NCBI GenBank assembly: GCA_963728165.1
Contig: CAVSIY010000002.1
Location: 310,001 to 374,000, forward strand
Length of the DNA stretch: 64,000 nt
Direction of reading: 5' to 3'
Source of the DNA: Hyphomicrobium_A sp963728165
GTDB lineage: Bacteria > Pseudomonadota > Alphaproteobacteria > Rhizobiales > Hyphomicrobiaceae
Below the pieces are notes generated by a model. It was not told where the DNA came from. It worked only from the letters and a program-made list of their open reading frames with translations, and did not search any database. The position numbers and the translations under genes are program-made. This document shows positions 27,349 through 35,394 of the stretch, one piece after another (position 1 is the stretch's first letter; each line of letters begins with the position of its first letter).

Positions 27349-28248
27349 ATGAGCGACGCCACACCGATATTGCACATGTTCTCACCGCAAAAGCACATGA
27401 GTCCGTTCGACGTGAACATGGCCGCGGATGCCGGTTACAAGGTGATCGTGCCCTACATCAACGTGACGCCCGAGGAGGTGACCGCACTGACGCAGGACGC
27501 CATCTTCTCGCGCCCTCCCTCCGACGGTGTGCGCACCGGCATCTTCATCGGCGGCAAGGATGCCCTCCTTGCGCTCGACATGATGGAAGCGGCCAAGAAG
27601 GCGCTCGTGCCCCCTTTTGAGCTCTCCACCTTTGCGGACCCGGCCGGGTCGTTCACGACGGCTGCGGCGATGGTGGCGTGCGTTGAGCGTGTGCTGCGCA
27701 CGAAGTTCAACCGTGGATGGAATGGCACCCGCGTCGCCGTCTTCGGCGCCACCGGCGTCGTCGGCTTCGCCTCCTCGATCATCACCGCGCTGGAGGGCGC
27801 CAAGGTCAAGCTCGTCGCTCACCGCGGCGTCGACCGCGTCATCAAGTCAGCGGCGATCTCCAAGGAGCGCTTCGGCGTTGACCTCGAGCCGGCGCCGGGC
27901 GAGACCCCGGAGCAGAAGGCAGCGATCATTGCCGACGCAGAGGTGATCTTCGCCGCCGCCGCCGCTGGCGTGCGCGTCATCAGCGCCGCCGACAAGGCGC
28001 TGGCCAAGAACCTGCTCGTCGTCGCCGACGTCAATGCGGTGCCACCCGCGGGCGTGGAAGGCATGGAGCTGTTCATGGACGGCGCGCCGCTGCCCGGCTG
28101 CAACGCCCTCGGCGTCGGCCCGCTGGCCATCGGCGACATCAAGTACAAGACGGAGTCGGGGCTCTTCAAACGCATGATCGCTTCCGACAAGGCGCTGCAC
28201 CTCGATTTCCGCGACGCCTTCCAGCTTGCGAGGACGCTCACGGCTTGA
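27349..28248 (+). CDS. mtdB: NAD(P)-dependent methylene-H4MPT dehydrogenase
   Basis: The 299-residue cytosolic enzyme oxidises methylene-H4MPT to methenyl-H4MPT with NAD or NADP. The start ILHMFSPQKHMSPFDVNMAADAGY and the Rossmann segment VAVFGATGVVGFASSIITAL identify the MtdA/MtdB family. The opening LHMFSPQKHMSPFDVNMA and the cluster context favour MtdB over MtdA. Its stop overlaps the next gene, which begins at a TTG. A good ribosome site (GAGACGAGGAAA) precedes it. Confidence 0.93.
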   Translation: MSDATPILHMFSPQKHMSPFDVNMAADAGYKVIVPYINVTPEEVTALTQDAIFSRPPSDGVRTGIFIGGKDALLALDMMEAAKKALVPPFELSTFADPAGSFTTAAAMVACVERVLRTKFNRGWNGTRVAVFGATGVVGFASSIITALEGAKVKLVAHRGVDRVIKSAAISKERFGVDLEPAPGETPEQKAAIIADAEVIFAAAAAGVRVISAADKALAKNLLVVADVNAVPPAGVEGMELFMDGAPLPGCNALGVGPLAIGDIKYKTESGLFKRMIASDKALHLDFRDAFQLARTLTA

Positions 28249-29435
28249 AGCGAGAATCCGTTCTCGTTGCCGCACTGTCCGGGCGCGCCCTCGCGGCGAG
28301 CGCCCGGCGCGCGGGTTTCGACCCGCTCGTCGTCGATGCTTTCGGCGATGAGGATACCCGCGCCATCGCGGCTCGTTATCAGGGGCTGCCCGAGGCGACG
28401 CATGCGGGCTTTCGGGCGCACTCGCTCTTTGCCGCGCTTGAGACGCTGGCGGCCGGGATCGAGCCTCTCGGCCTGGTGCTCGGCTCGGGCTTCGAGGACA
28501 CCCCGAAGCTGATCGCCGCGCTCGCCCGGCACTTTGTGCTCCTGGGCAACGGCTCCGAGGCCGTCGCGCGAGCAAAGGAGCCGGCTTCGTTCTTCTCCCT
28601 GCTCGACCGCCTCGCCATCCCCCACCCCGAGACCCGGACATCGCCTCCGCCGGAAGCCGACGGCTGGCTGTCGAAGCGGATCGGCGGCAGCGGCGGCGCC
28701 CATGTCGTGCCCTGCTCAAAGGTGACGTCGCCGCGCGGGCGCTATTACCAGCGCCGCCTCGACGGAGACCCGGTCTGCCTTCTTGCCATCGCCCAGCGCG
28801 AGGGGCTGCACCTCGTGGGCCTCAGCCGCCAGTGGACGGTCGGCGCCGAGCCCCGACCCTACCGCTATGGCGGCGCGGCCGGCCCCGCCCCGCTCGACCC
28901 CGAGATAGAGCGGCACATGGTGAACGCCGCCGAGGCCGTGTGCGGGGCGCTCCACCTCGTCGGCCTTGTCTCCTTCGATTTTCTGCTGTCGGGCGGCGTG
29001 GCGTATCTCCTGGAGGTGAACCCGCGCCCCGGCGCCACCCTCGACGTCTTCGACGATCCCTCGGGGTCGCTGTTTGTGGCGCATGTTGCTGCCTGCCGGG
29101 GCGAGGAGGTCGCACTCGCGCCCCTCCCCTCGCAGGGCGCGCGCGCGGCCGCCATCCTCTACGCCGACCGGGGCGCGGTGACCCCCGCCTTGGCCCAATG
29201 GCCCCCCTGGACTGCCGACCGGCCGATGGCGGGGACCCGAATTGGGCGCCATCGTCCCATCGCGACGGTGCTCGCTAACGGCGAAACCTTAGCAGCCGCC
29301 CGGCATAATTGCCGTCAGCGCTTGGATGAATTGGCTCTCATGCTATATGGACGAGCGCCAGACACGGAGCAAAACAATGCAAAAACTCTTGGGCCCCGCC
29401 CCGAGCGTGTCGTCGCGGGCAGCCAAGCTCGTTGA
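28245..29435 (+). CDS. ATP-grasp protein of the H4MPT/methylofuran cluster (ORF5-like)
   Basis: The 396-residue protein starts at TTG overlapping the mtdB stop (TTGA). It shows an ATP-grasp layout: a central basic WLSKRIGGSGGAHVVP with a nucleotide-binding lysine, and late metal ligands in FDFLLSGGVAYLLEVNPRPGATLDVF. Proteins of this type sit between mtdB and mch in Methylobacterium (called orf5 there) and are required for C1 growth. A ligase step in methylofuran or its polyglutamate tail is plausible, not shown here. Its last 58 bases overlap the start of mch. Confidence 0.82.
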   Translation: MKRESVLVAALSGRALAASARRAGFDPLVVDAFGDEDTRAIAARYQGLPEATHAGFRAHSLFAALETLAAGIEPLGLVLGSGFEDTPKLIAALARHFVLLGNGSEAVARAKEPASFFSLLDRLAIPHPETRTSPPPEADGWLSKRIGGSGGAHVVPCSKVTSPRGRYYQRRLDGDPVCLLAIAQREGLHLVGLSRQWTVGAEPRPYRYGGAAGPAPLDPEIERHMVNAAEAVCGALHLVGLVSFDFLLSGGVAYLLEVNPRPGATLDVFDDPSGSLFVAHVAACRGEEVALAPLPSQGARAAAILYADRGAVTPALAQWPPWTADRPMAGTRIGRHRPIATVLANGETLAAARHNCRQRLDELALMLYGRAPDTEQNNAKTLGPRPERVVAGSQAR

Positions 29436-30347
29436 CGCCCTCGTCGCCGATGCGGCCGCGCTGCGCTGCATCGTCAGCACCGGCGAGGCGGGCGAGCGGC
29501 GCATCGACCTCGGCGCAGCGACGCCCGGAGGCCTCGAAGCCGGCCGGCAGCTCGCCGAGATCTGCATGGGGGGTCTCGGCGTCGTAACCTTCAACATGGC
29601 CTCGGGCCTGCCGCGCTGGCCGCTCGGCGTGACCGTCCACTCGACCAACCCCGTGATCGCGTGCCTGGGCAGCCAGTATGCCGGCTGGACCATGAGCGAC
29701 GAGGAGACGGGCTTCTTCGCGCTCGGATCGGGACCGGCCCGCGCCCTGTCGCGCAAGGAGGAGCTGTTCCAGGAGCTCGGCTACGTCGACCACCACAACA
29801 AGGCCGCGCTCGTCATCGAGGGCGACAAGCCCCCCCGCCTGCCCTCATCAAACGCCTGGCCGCCGACTGCGGTGTCGCCCCCGCCGACCTCACCATCCTC
29901 TTTGCGCCGACGGGATGCCTCGCGGGCACCGTACAAGTCGTTGCGCGTGTGCTCGAGGTGGCGCTGCACAAGGCACACGAGCTGCACTTCCCGCTCGAGA
30001 ACATCGTGGACGGGGTCGGCACGGCGCCGATCGCGCCCCCTGTGCCGGATTTCGTCAAAGCCATGGGGCGCACCAACGACGCCATCATCTATGGCGGTCG
30101 CGTGCAGCTCTACGTGCTTGGGCCCGACGAGGCTGCCAAGACGCTCGCCGATGCGCTGCCGAGCGGCGGCAGCACGTCCTACGGCAAGCCGTTCGCCGAG
30201 ATCTTCGCCGCCGTCAACGGCGACTTCTACAAGATCGATCCCATGCTCTTCAGCCCCGCCCAGGTCATCGTCTCCAACCTCGACACGGGCGCATCCTTCC
30301 ATGCTGGCGAACTTGCTCCAGAGATCGTCGACGCAAGCTTCCGCTGA
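29377..30347 (+). CDS. mch: Methenyl-H4MPT cyclohydrolase, one homopolymer frameshift
   Basis: The enzyme hydrolyses methenyl-H4MPT to formyl-H4MPT. The first half reads MQKLLGPAPSVSSRAAKLVDALVAD through FNMASGLPRWPLGVTVHSTNPVIACLGSQYAGW; the second half, in another frame, reads ALIKRLAADCGVAPADLTILFAPTGCLAGTVQV through ALPSGGSTSYGKPFAEIF and VNGDFYKIDPMLFSPAQVIV. They join at a run of seven C at 29830-29836, where eight would keep the frame. The corrected length is 323 residues, normal for Mch. A sequencing error is the simplest explanation because the enzyme is needed for this pathway. The uncorrected frame runs wrongly on into the next gene. Confidence 0.92.
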
Positions 30348-31290
30348 TCGGGCGGACGGCACACCGCGCATTGCCCTGTTTCTCGAGGAGGAGAGCGGCG
30401 ACTGGCACGTCCGCCGCCTCGCCGAGGCCATGCGCGGGCGCGGTGCCAGCGTGGTCGTGACCTCGCTGCCGCGCTGCGCCTTCGACACGCAATTGCCAAG
30501 CGGCATCGATATTCCGGGCTTCAATGGCACCTTGCCGGACGCCGTTTTCGTGCGCTCGATCTCGGCCGGCACGCTCGAGCAGATCACCTTCCGGCTCGGC
30601 CTGCTGCATGCCTTGCGCTTAAGCGGCGTGCGCGTTTGGAACGACGCGCGCGCGATCGAGCGCTGCGTCGACAAATCGATGACGACGTTCCTGTTGCACA
30701 AGGCCGGCATCGCGACGCCGCGCACCCGCACCATGGAGGGCGACGCGCCGGCGATCGCCTACGTGCGCGAGGCTCACCACCCGCTGATCTTCAAGCCGCT
30801 GTTCGGCTCGCAAGGCAAGGGGCTCCTCAAGGTCAGCTCGCTCGCCGACCTGCCCGCGCCCGAGGCCGCCGACAACATCTACTATCTGCAGGACTTCGTC
30901 CCGTCCTCGGGCGAAGCCACGAGTTTTGAGGCCAGTACTTTCGAGGATTGGCGCGTCATCGCCACAAGAGAGCGCGTGATCGCCGCCATGGGGCGCAAGG
31001 CCGGAACTTGGATCACCAACGTGCACCAGGGCGGCGCGCCGGTTGCCTGCCGCCCCACGGCCGAGATGGCGGAGCTGGCATCGGGCGCGCTTGCCGCCGT
31101 CGATGCCGACTACGCCGGCGTCGACTTGATCCGCGCGCCCGACGGCCGCCTCATGGTGCTCGAGGTCAACTCCAACCCGTCCTGGCGCGGCCTGCAGAGC
31201 GTGTCGGACATCGACATCGCGGATGCCGTGGTGGCAGACTTCTTCGCCGCCATCCGCGCGCACCAGGGCCTCGCCCCATGCCCGGCCTGA
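30301..31290 (+). CDS. RimK-type ATP-grasp ligase of the H4MPT cluster
   Basis: The 329-residue protein has a RimK-like ATP-grasp fold: IALFLEEESGDWHVRRLAEAMR at the start, DKSMTTFLLHKAGIATPRT, HPLIFKPLFGSQGKGLLKV (ATP-binding lysines and glycine loop), and GVDLIRAPDGRLMVLEVNSNPSWRGLQ with the metal-binding E-x-N. RimK relatives add amino acids, often glutamate, to cofactors and proteins. In methylotroph clusters this is the ORF17-type gene. A glutamyl ligase for H4MPT or methylofuran is inferred. It begins inside the 3' end of mch (47-nt overlap in another frame). Confidence 0.85.
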   Translation: MLANLLQRSSTQASADRADGTPRIALFLEEESGDWHVRRLAEAMRGRGASVVVTSLPRCAFDTQLPSGIDIPGFNGTLPDAVFVRSISAGTLEQITFRLGLLHALRLSGVRVWNDARAIERCVDKSMTTFLLHKAGIATPRTRTMEGDAPAIAYVREAHHPLIFKPLFGSQGKGLLKVSSLADLPAPEAADNIYYLQDFVPSSGEATSFEASTFEDWRVIATRERVIAAMGRKAGTWITNVHQGGAPVACRPTAEMAELASGALAAVDADYAGVDLIRAPDGRLMVLEVNSNPSWRGLQSVSDIDIADAVVADFFAAIRAHQGLAPCPA

Positions 31291-32165
31291 GCGAGGCGGA
31301 GACGCGTGAGGCCTTCCTTGCCGCCTGTCGCGCCGAGCTCGCTGCCCTGAAGCCCGGCAACGTGCACGTGCATGCGGGCGGCCACGACATGGAGGCGCGC
31401 CACTTCGAGGCGAGCGCTGAAGCCGCCGCGCCGTTAATCGCGGCACCGAGCTTGAAAGTGGGCGCACGCGTCCTGCGCGCGGTCGAAGCCTCGCTCGCGG
31501 CCGCCGGCTGCAACACCAACCTCGGCATCCTGCTCTTGTCGGCGCCCCTCGCAGCGGCGGCTCAATCTGAGCGCTCTGCCAGTCTGCGCGACCGCGTCCA
31601 CGACGTGCTCGCCGCGCTCGACGAGGCGGATGCCGCAGCCGTCTTCGAAGCCATCCGGCGCGCCAACCCCGGCGGTCTCGGCTCGGCGCCCGAGCAGGAC
31701 GTTGCCGCGGCCCCCAGCGTGGGACTGCGCACAGCGATGGCACTCGCCGCCGACCGCGATCGCATCGCCCGCGCCTACGTCACCGACCTTGAGGAGGTCT
31801 TCGCCTTCGGGCTGCCGACACTTGCAAAGATCAGGCGGCACACGGCCGACCCCGCCTTCGCCGTCACCACTCTGCACATGGCCTACCTCGCGCGGACCCC
31901 CGACAGCCACATCGCCCGCAAGTTTGGCGCCGATGCCGCCGCCAAGGTGTGCCAAGAGGCTCAGGGGCACCGGGCGCTCTGGGACCCGGTCGCGACCCAC
32001 GAGACCTTTGCCGGCCTCCTCGCCTTCGACCGCGACCTGAAGCGGCGCGGCCTCAACCCCGGCACCACGGCGGACTTTGTCGTGGCCACCGTCTTCGCAG
32101 CTGCGATGTGCGACCGATTGGGCTGTCAAGCCTCCTGTAGCCCCTTGTCGAAAGAGGGGGCCTAG
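31278..32165 (+). CDS. Triphosphoribosyl-dephospho-CoA synthase-like protein (CitG/MdcB family)
   Basis: The 295-residue protein matches the CitG/MdcB fold: CRAELAALKPGNVHVHAGGHDM, NTNLGILLLSAPLA, NPGGLGSAPEQDV and DSHIARKFG are the recurring family segments. Classic CitG makes the prosthetic group of citrate lyase, but no citrate or malonate lyase genes are near. In methylotroph H4MPT clusters the equivalent gene (orf7) is conserved beside mch and the ATP-grasp genes, so a ribosyl-phosphate transfer for the C1 cofactors is a fair guess. Start set at the ATG at 31278, overlapping the previous stop by 13 bases. Confidence 0.82.
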   Translation: MPGLSEAETREAFLAACRAELAALKPGNVHVHAGGHDMEARHFEASAEAAAPLIAAPSLKVGARVLRAVEASLAAAGCNTNLGILLLSAPLAAAAQSERSASLRDRVHDVLAALDEADAAAVFEAIRRANPGGLGSAPEQDVAAAPSVGLRTAMALAADRDRIARAYVTDLEEVFAFGLPTLAKIRRHTADPAFAVTTLHMAYLARTPDSHIARKFGADAAAKVCQEAQGHRALWDPVATHETFAGLLAFDRDLKRRGLNPGTTADFVVATVFAAAMCDRLGCQASCSPLSKEGA

Positions 32166-32345
32166 CGTTATTTAGGGACGGTGCTAAAAGGGGCACCGCT
32201 ATCCGGGCAACCGGTTCGGGGACAAGTTGTCGCCGATCGCAGATAACAGGGATAGCTAAGAGATTGGGCAGATCCGGCTTGCACCCGGCTACGGCGGGGT
32301 GGCGTTGGTGCTCGTGGTGTTTTTAGCTATGGGAGGAACCCCGTA

Positions 32346-32858
32346 ATGGCCAAGATTAACAAAGTGATGGTCGGCGAGTCCCTCGTCGGCGACGGAAATG
32401 AGGTTGCGCATATCGACCTCATCATGGGTCCGCGGGGAAGTGCCGCCGAGACAGCCTTCTGCAATGCTCTGACGAACAACAAGGACGGCTTCACGACGCT
32501 TCTCGCCGTCATCGCTCCGAACCTCGCCTGCAAGCCGAACACGATCCTCTACAACAAGGTCACCATCAAGGACGCGCGCCAGGCGGTGCAGATGTTCGGC
32601 CCGGCCCAGTACGCGGTCGCCAAGGCCGTTCAGGACTCGGTCGCCGAGGGCGTGATCCCCGCCTCTGAAGCCGACGACATGTATATCTGCGTCGGCGTGT
32701 TCATCCACTGGGAAGCGGCCGACGACGCCAAGATCCAGGACTACAACTATCGCGCCGTGAAGGAGTCGATTGCCCGCGCCGTTGCCGGCAAGCCGACCGC
32801 CGCCGAGGCAACCGCCCAGCGCAACTCGGTCCAGCATCCGTTCGGTGCGAAGACTTGA
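32346..32858 (+). CDS. fae: Formaldehyde-activating enzyme
   Basis: The 170-residue enzyme condenses formaldehyde with H4MPT to give methylene-H4MPT. The whole sequence is characteristic: VGESLVGDGNEVAHIDLIMGPRG near the start with the catalytic His, then AFCNALTNNKDGF, PNTILYNKVTIKD, GPAQYAVAKAVQDSVAEG and the end RNSVQHPFGAKT. A strong ribosome site (GGGAGGAA) precedes the ATG. It is separated by 180 bp from the upstream gene and so has its own promoter, as expected for a very abundant protein. Confidence 0.97.
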   Translation: MAKINKVMVGESLVGDGNEVAHIDLIMGPRGSAAETAFCNALTNNKDGFTTLLAVIAPNLACKPNTILYNKVTIKDARQAVQMFGPAQYAVAKAVQDSVAEGVIPASEADDMYICVGVFIHWEAADDAKIQDYNYRAVKESIARAVAGKPTAAEATAQRNSVQHPFGAKT

Positions 32859-32873
32859 AGCGGAAACCGTCCG

Positions 32874-32912
32874 CAGCAGGATGACGCCCCGCCGATGAAG
32901 GCGGGTCTGCTG
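32874..32912 (+). terminator. Hairpin downstream of fae
   Basis: CAGCAG...CCCGCC and GGCGGG...CTGCTG fold around the loop GATGAA just 15 bp after the fae stop. It lacks a long T-run, so termination efficiency is uncertain, but position and strength fit a transcript end for a highly expressed gene. Confidence 0.55.
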
Positions 32913-33002
32913 TCGCGATTGGGTAGACTGCTCACAGGCCGTTGGAAGGGTTAGAGCCGCCCGGCACGCCGTTCTGCTCGACCCTTCGCGCAACGATCAA
33001 AC

Positions 33003-33710
33003 TCAACGGCCGGCGATCGCCTCAAGATCGCCGGCCGTTAGTGCGCCTGAATGCAGCGCGCTCGCGACCAGCACGCCGGCGGCGCCCACTTTGATCAGCG
33101 CCGTGATATCGGCGCGGTTGCGCACCCCACCGGCAGCATAGACCGACCGTCCGCCAGCTCTCCTTATGACATCGCCGACGCGTTGCAGATCGGGGCCGGC
33201 CCCGCTGCCGACGCGCGCCAGCGTCATGACGATGACCCTGTCGGGCCAATGGGGCGCCTCTGCCAGAACCTCTGCCGGCCCGACGAAACGATCATCGCGA
33301 AAGTCGAGCGACAGCACGTAGCGGCCGCGCGGCAACGAGCGAAGCGCTGCCACGTCTTCTGCGGTTTTCACACATTCCGAGCCGACGACCAGCGTTGCCG
33401 ATGAGGCGGAGGCGAGCCGCGTCGCCGCGTCCTGCGGCGACGCGCCATCGTCGACCCACAGGCGGACGCCCGGCCAAGCGCCGGCCAATTTACCCGGCAG
33501 CGCCGCATTGCGCCCGCGACCCTCGATGCCGTCGAGGTCGGCGACATAGAGCAAAGAAAACGCAAAGAGCGCGCGCAAGCCCAGCGCCACCGCCACCGGA
33601 TCCGAGCCCTCTGCGAGCGGCGTCAGAAGCGGCTGGTAGTCGGCGCGCCGTCCCCCGGCGGCCTCAACCGCGCGGCCGTGCTGCACGTCGATAACCGGGA
33701 TTACATCCAT
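33003..33710 (-). CDS. HisA-like TIM-barrel protein of the H4MPT cluster
   Basis: The 235-residue protein has the HisA/HisF half-barrel pattern: MDVIPVIDVQHGRAV at the start with the first catalytic-type Asp, LLYVADLDGIEG in the middle, and YAAGGVRNRADITALIKVGAAGVLVASALHSG at the end with the phosphate-binding Gly. It departs from true HisA and lacks other his genes nearby. HisA-like proteins are standard members of methylotroph H4MPT loci; their reaction is not established as far as I know. A 14-bp hairpin covers its last codons. It is divergent from the following gene. Confidence 0.8.
   Translation of the reverse strand: MDVIPVIDVQHGRAVEAAGGRRADYQPLLTPLAEGSDPVAVALGLRALFAFSLLYVADLDGIEGRGRNAALPGKLAGAWPGVRLWVDDGASPQDAATRLASASSATLVVGSECVKTAEDVAALRSLPRGRYVLSLDFRDDRFVGPAEVLAEAPHWPDRVIVMTLARVGSGAGPDLQRVGDVIRRAGGRSVYAAGGVRNRADITALIKVGAAGVLVASALHSGALTAGDLEAIAGR
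33005..33039 (-). terminator. Perfect hairpin over the end of the HisA-like gene
   Basis: AACGGCCGGCGATC and GATCGCCGGCCGTT form a 14-bp stem with a 7-base loop. It includes the last codons and part of the stop of the HisA-like gene and lies between two convergent genes (fae on the left), so it could act on both transcripts. No T-run follows on either strand. Confidence 0.45.
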
Positions 33711-33793
33711 TGCCTTGCCTCCGCGCGCCCCTCGTGTATCACGGGCCCGCGCGCGCAGCGATCACCGCAAGGCCCTGGCCCGGAGAGACAAAA

Positions 33794-34822
33794 ATGGCCG
33801 TCACCGCCGGCTACGACGTGGGCGGAGCCCACCTCAAGGTGGCGCTGGCCGAGGGCAGCCGCACGCTTGCGGTGCGGCAGATCGCCTGCCCGCTGTGGCA
33901 GGGCCTCGACCGGCTCGACGCAGCTTTCGCTGAAGCGCGCCCGCTGATCGCGCGCGCCGAGCACCACGCGGTCACCATGACGGCTGAGCTGTGCGAGATC
34001 TTTCCCGACCGCACGAGCGGCGTTCTCTGCCTGGTTGATCGCCTTGTCGCTGTCCTGGGGCCCGACATACGCATCTGGATGGGCCCGCGAGGCTTTGGCA
34101 GTGCCCAGGAAGCGGTCATCGATCCGGCTGCCATCGCTTCCACCAACTTTCTCGCCGCCGCCGAACTCATCGCGCGCCGCCTCGGCGACGCGCTCCTCGT
34201 CGACATGGGCTCGACCACCACCGACATCATTCCGATCGTCGCGGGCGCGCCCTGCCCGCGCGGCCTCACCGACGGCGACCGACTGACCACAGGCGAGCTG
34301 GTCTACACCGGCCTCACGCGCACCGACGTGACCGCCATCGCGCACAAGGCGCCCTTGCACGGGCATGTGCACCGTCTAGCCGCCGGAAATTTCGCCACCA
34401 TGGCCGACGTGCGCCGCGTGCTGGGCGCGCTGCCGGCGGACGTGGACCAGCACGAGACCGCCGACGGCCGCGGCCCATCGCTCGAGGAAAGCCTCGCGCG
34501 CTTCGCCCGCTGCTTCGGCCGTGACCGAGCGGACGCAACGCTGGATGACTGGCGCACGGCCGCGCACGTCATTGCCGACCGGCAGATGGTCGAGATCGGC
34601 AGTGCCATCATCGAGGTGTTGGCGGCAACGTTGATCCCGGATGAAGCGCCGATCATTTCCGCCGGCATCGGCGCACCGCTCATTGCGCCGCTCGCAGCCG
34701 ACCTCGGCCGCCCCTGCCGTGCGTTTGGCGATCTCGTCAAGGCGCCAGAGGATTGCCGCCTGTGGGCCACGCGCTGCGCGCCCGCCGTCGCCGTCGCCCT
34801 GCTGGCGAATGCCCCGCCCTAG
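33794..34822 (+). CDS. Hydantoinase/oxoprolinase-like protein linked to H4MPT C1 transfer
   Basis: The 342-residue protein belongs to the ASKHA-like hydantoinase A group known as the probable H4MPT-linked C1-transfer-pathway protein. Typical segments are GYDVGGAHLKVALAE, HHAVTMTAELCEIFPDRTSGV, FLAAAELIARRLGDALLVDMGSTTTDIIPI, RGLTDGDRLTTGELVYTGLTRT and SAGIGAPLIAPLA. Nucleotide-binding-like glycine motifs suggest an ATP-dependent step in cofactor synthesis. A ribosome site GGAGAG lies before the ATG. It is convergent with the DUF447 gene and overlaps its end by four bases. Confidence 0.83.
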   Translation: MAVTAGYDVGGAHLKVALAEGSRTLAVRQIACPLWQGLDRLDAAFAEARPLIARAEHHAVTMTAELCEIFPDRTSGVLCLVDRLVAVLGPDIRIWMGPRGFGSAQEAVIDPAAIASTNFLAAAELIARRLGDALLVDMGSTTTDIIPIVAGAPCPRGLTDGDRLTTGELVYTGLTRTDVTAIAHKAPLHGHVHRLAAGNFATMADVRRVLGALPADVDQHETADGRGPSLEESLARFARCFGRDRADATLDDWRTAAHVIADRQMVEIGSAIIEVLAATLIPDEAPIISAGIGAPLIAPLAADLGRPCRAFGDLVKAPEDCRLWATRCAPAVAVALLANAPP

Positions 34823-35394
34823 ACCTTCTGCGCGCGCTCGGCCCGCCAAGCTTCGATGCGCTGCATCAGCCAGCTCCAGGCCTCCGCCTCGCGCTCACCC
34901 GCGGTCTTGGAGATGGCGATCTCGAGATACTTGAGCTCGGCCTCGACCTTCTCCGGCGGCAGCATGGAGAGCCGCGACACCAGCACCGCGCATTCGAGCA
35001 CGGCTGCTTGCGCGCGGTTGAAGCCCTCCCACGGCCGATGGTTGCCCTCGTGCACGATGCGGCAGGCAAAGCGCGGGCGCAGCTCGTCCTCGGTGATGGT
35101 GTCGACGGCGAGCTCCCAGTGCGACACCGCACCTTCGAGGACGACGCCTTTGACCTTTTCCGCTGCCCGCGTCGGCCAGCTCTTGCGCCCGGTGAGGCAG
35201 CCCGCGAACACGCGCACGTCGTCGGTGTGGCTTGCCACCGCGAACGGGACGGCGCGCAGGTTGTCGAGCGTGCGCGAGGGGCGGAACGGCGCGATGACCC
35301 AGCGCTCGCCCTCGGCGATCAGCCCGAGCGGGGCAAGGTGCGCCTCACCCTTGCTGTTCGTCGTCGTCACGATCGTCTCGACGATGCGGGGCAT
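34819..35394 (-). CDS. DUF447 family protein
   Basis: The 191-residue protein begins RIVETIVTTTNSKGEAHLAPLGL, which with FRPSRTLDNLRAVPFAVASHTDDVRVFAGCLTG is the DUF447 pattern, a flavin-binding split-barrel fold shared with archaea. It appears in methanogens and in H4MPT methylotrophs, which ties it to the methanopterin/methanofuran cofactors. Function is unknown. Start taken at 35394; a longer frame to 35442 exists. The first 50 bases overlap the end of the upstream dihydropteroate-synthase-like gene, so translation is probably coupled. Confidence 0.82.
   Translation of the reverse strand: MPRIVETIVTTTNSKGEAHLAPLGLIAEGERWVIAPFRPSRTLDNLRAVPFAVASHTDDVRVFAGCLTGRKSWPTRAAEKVKGVVLEGAVSHWELAVDTITEDELRPRFACRIVHEGNHRPWEGFNRAQAAVLECAVLVSRLSMLPPEKVEAELKYLEIAISKTAGEREAEAWSWLMQRIEAWRAERAQKV

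Noticed and set aside
29326..31290. A single long protein joining mch and the ATP-grasp gene
   Set aside because: It results from the C7 frameshift in mch; the middle part is nonsense, and each half belongs to a separate family.
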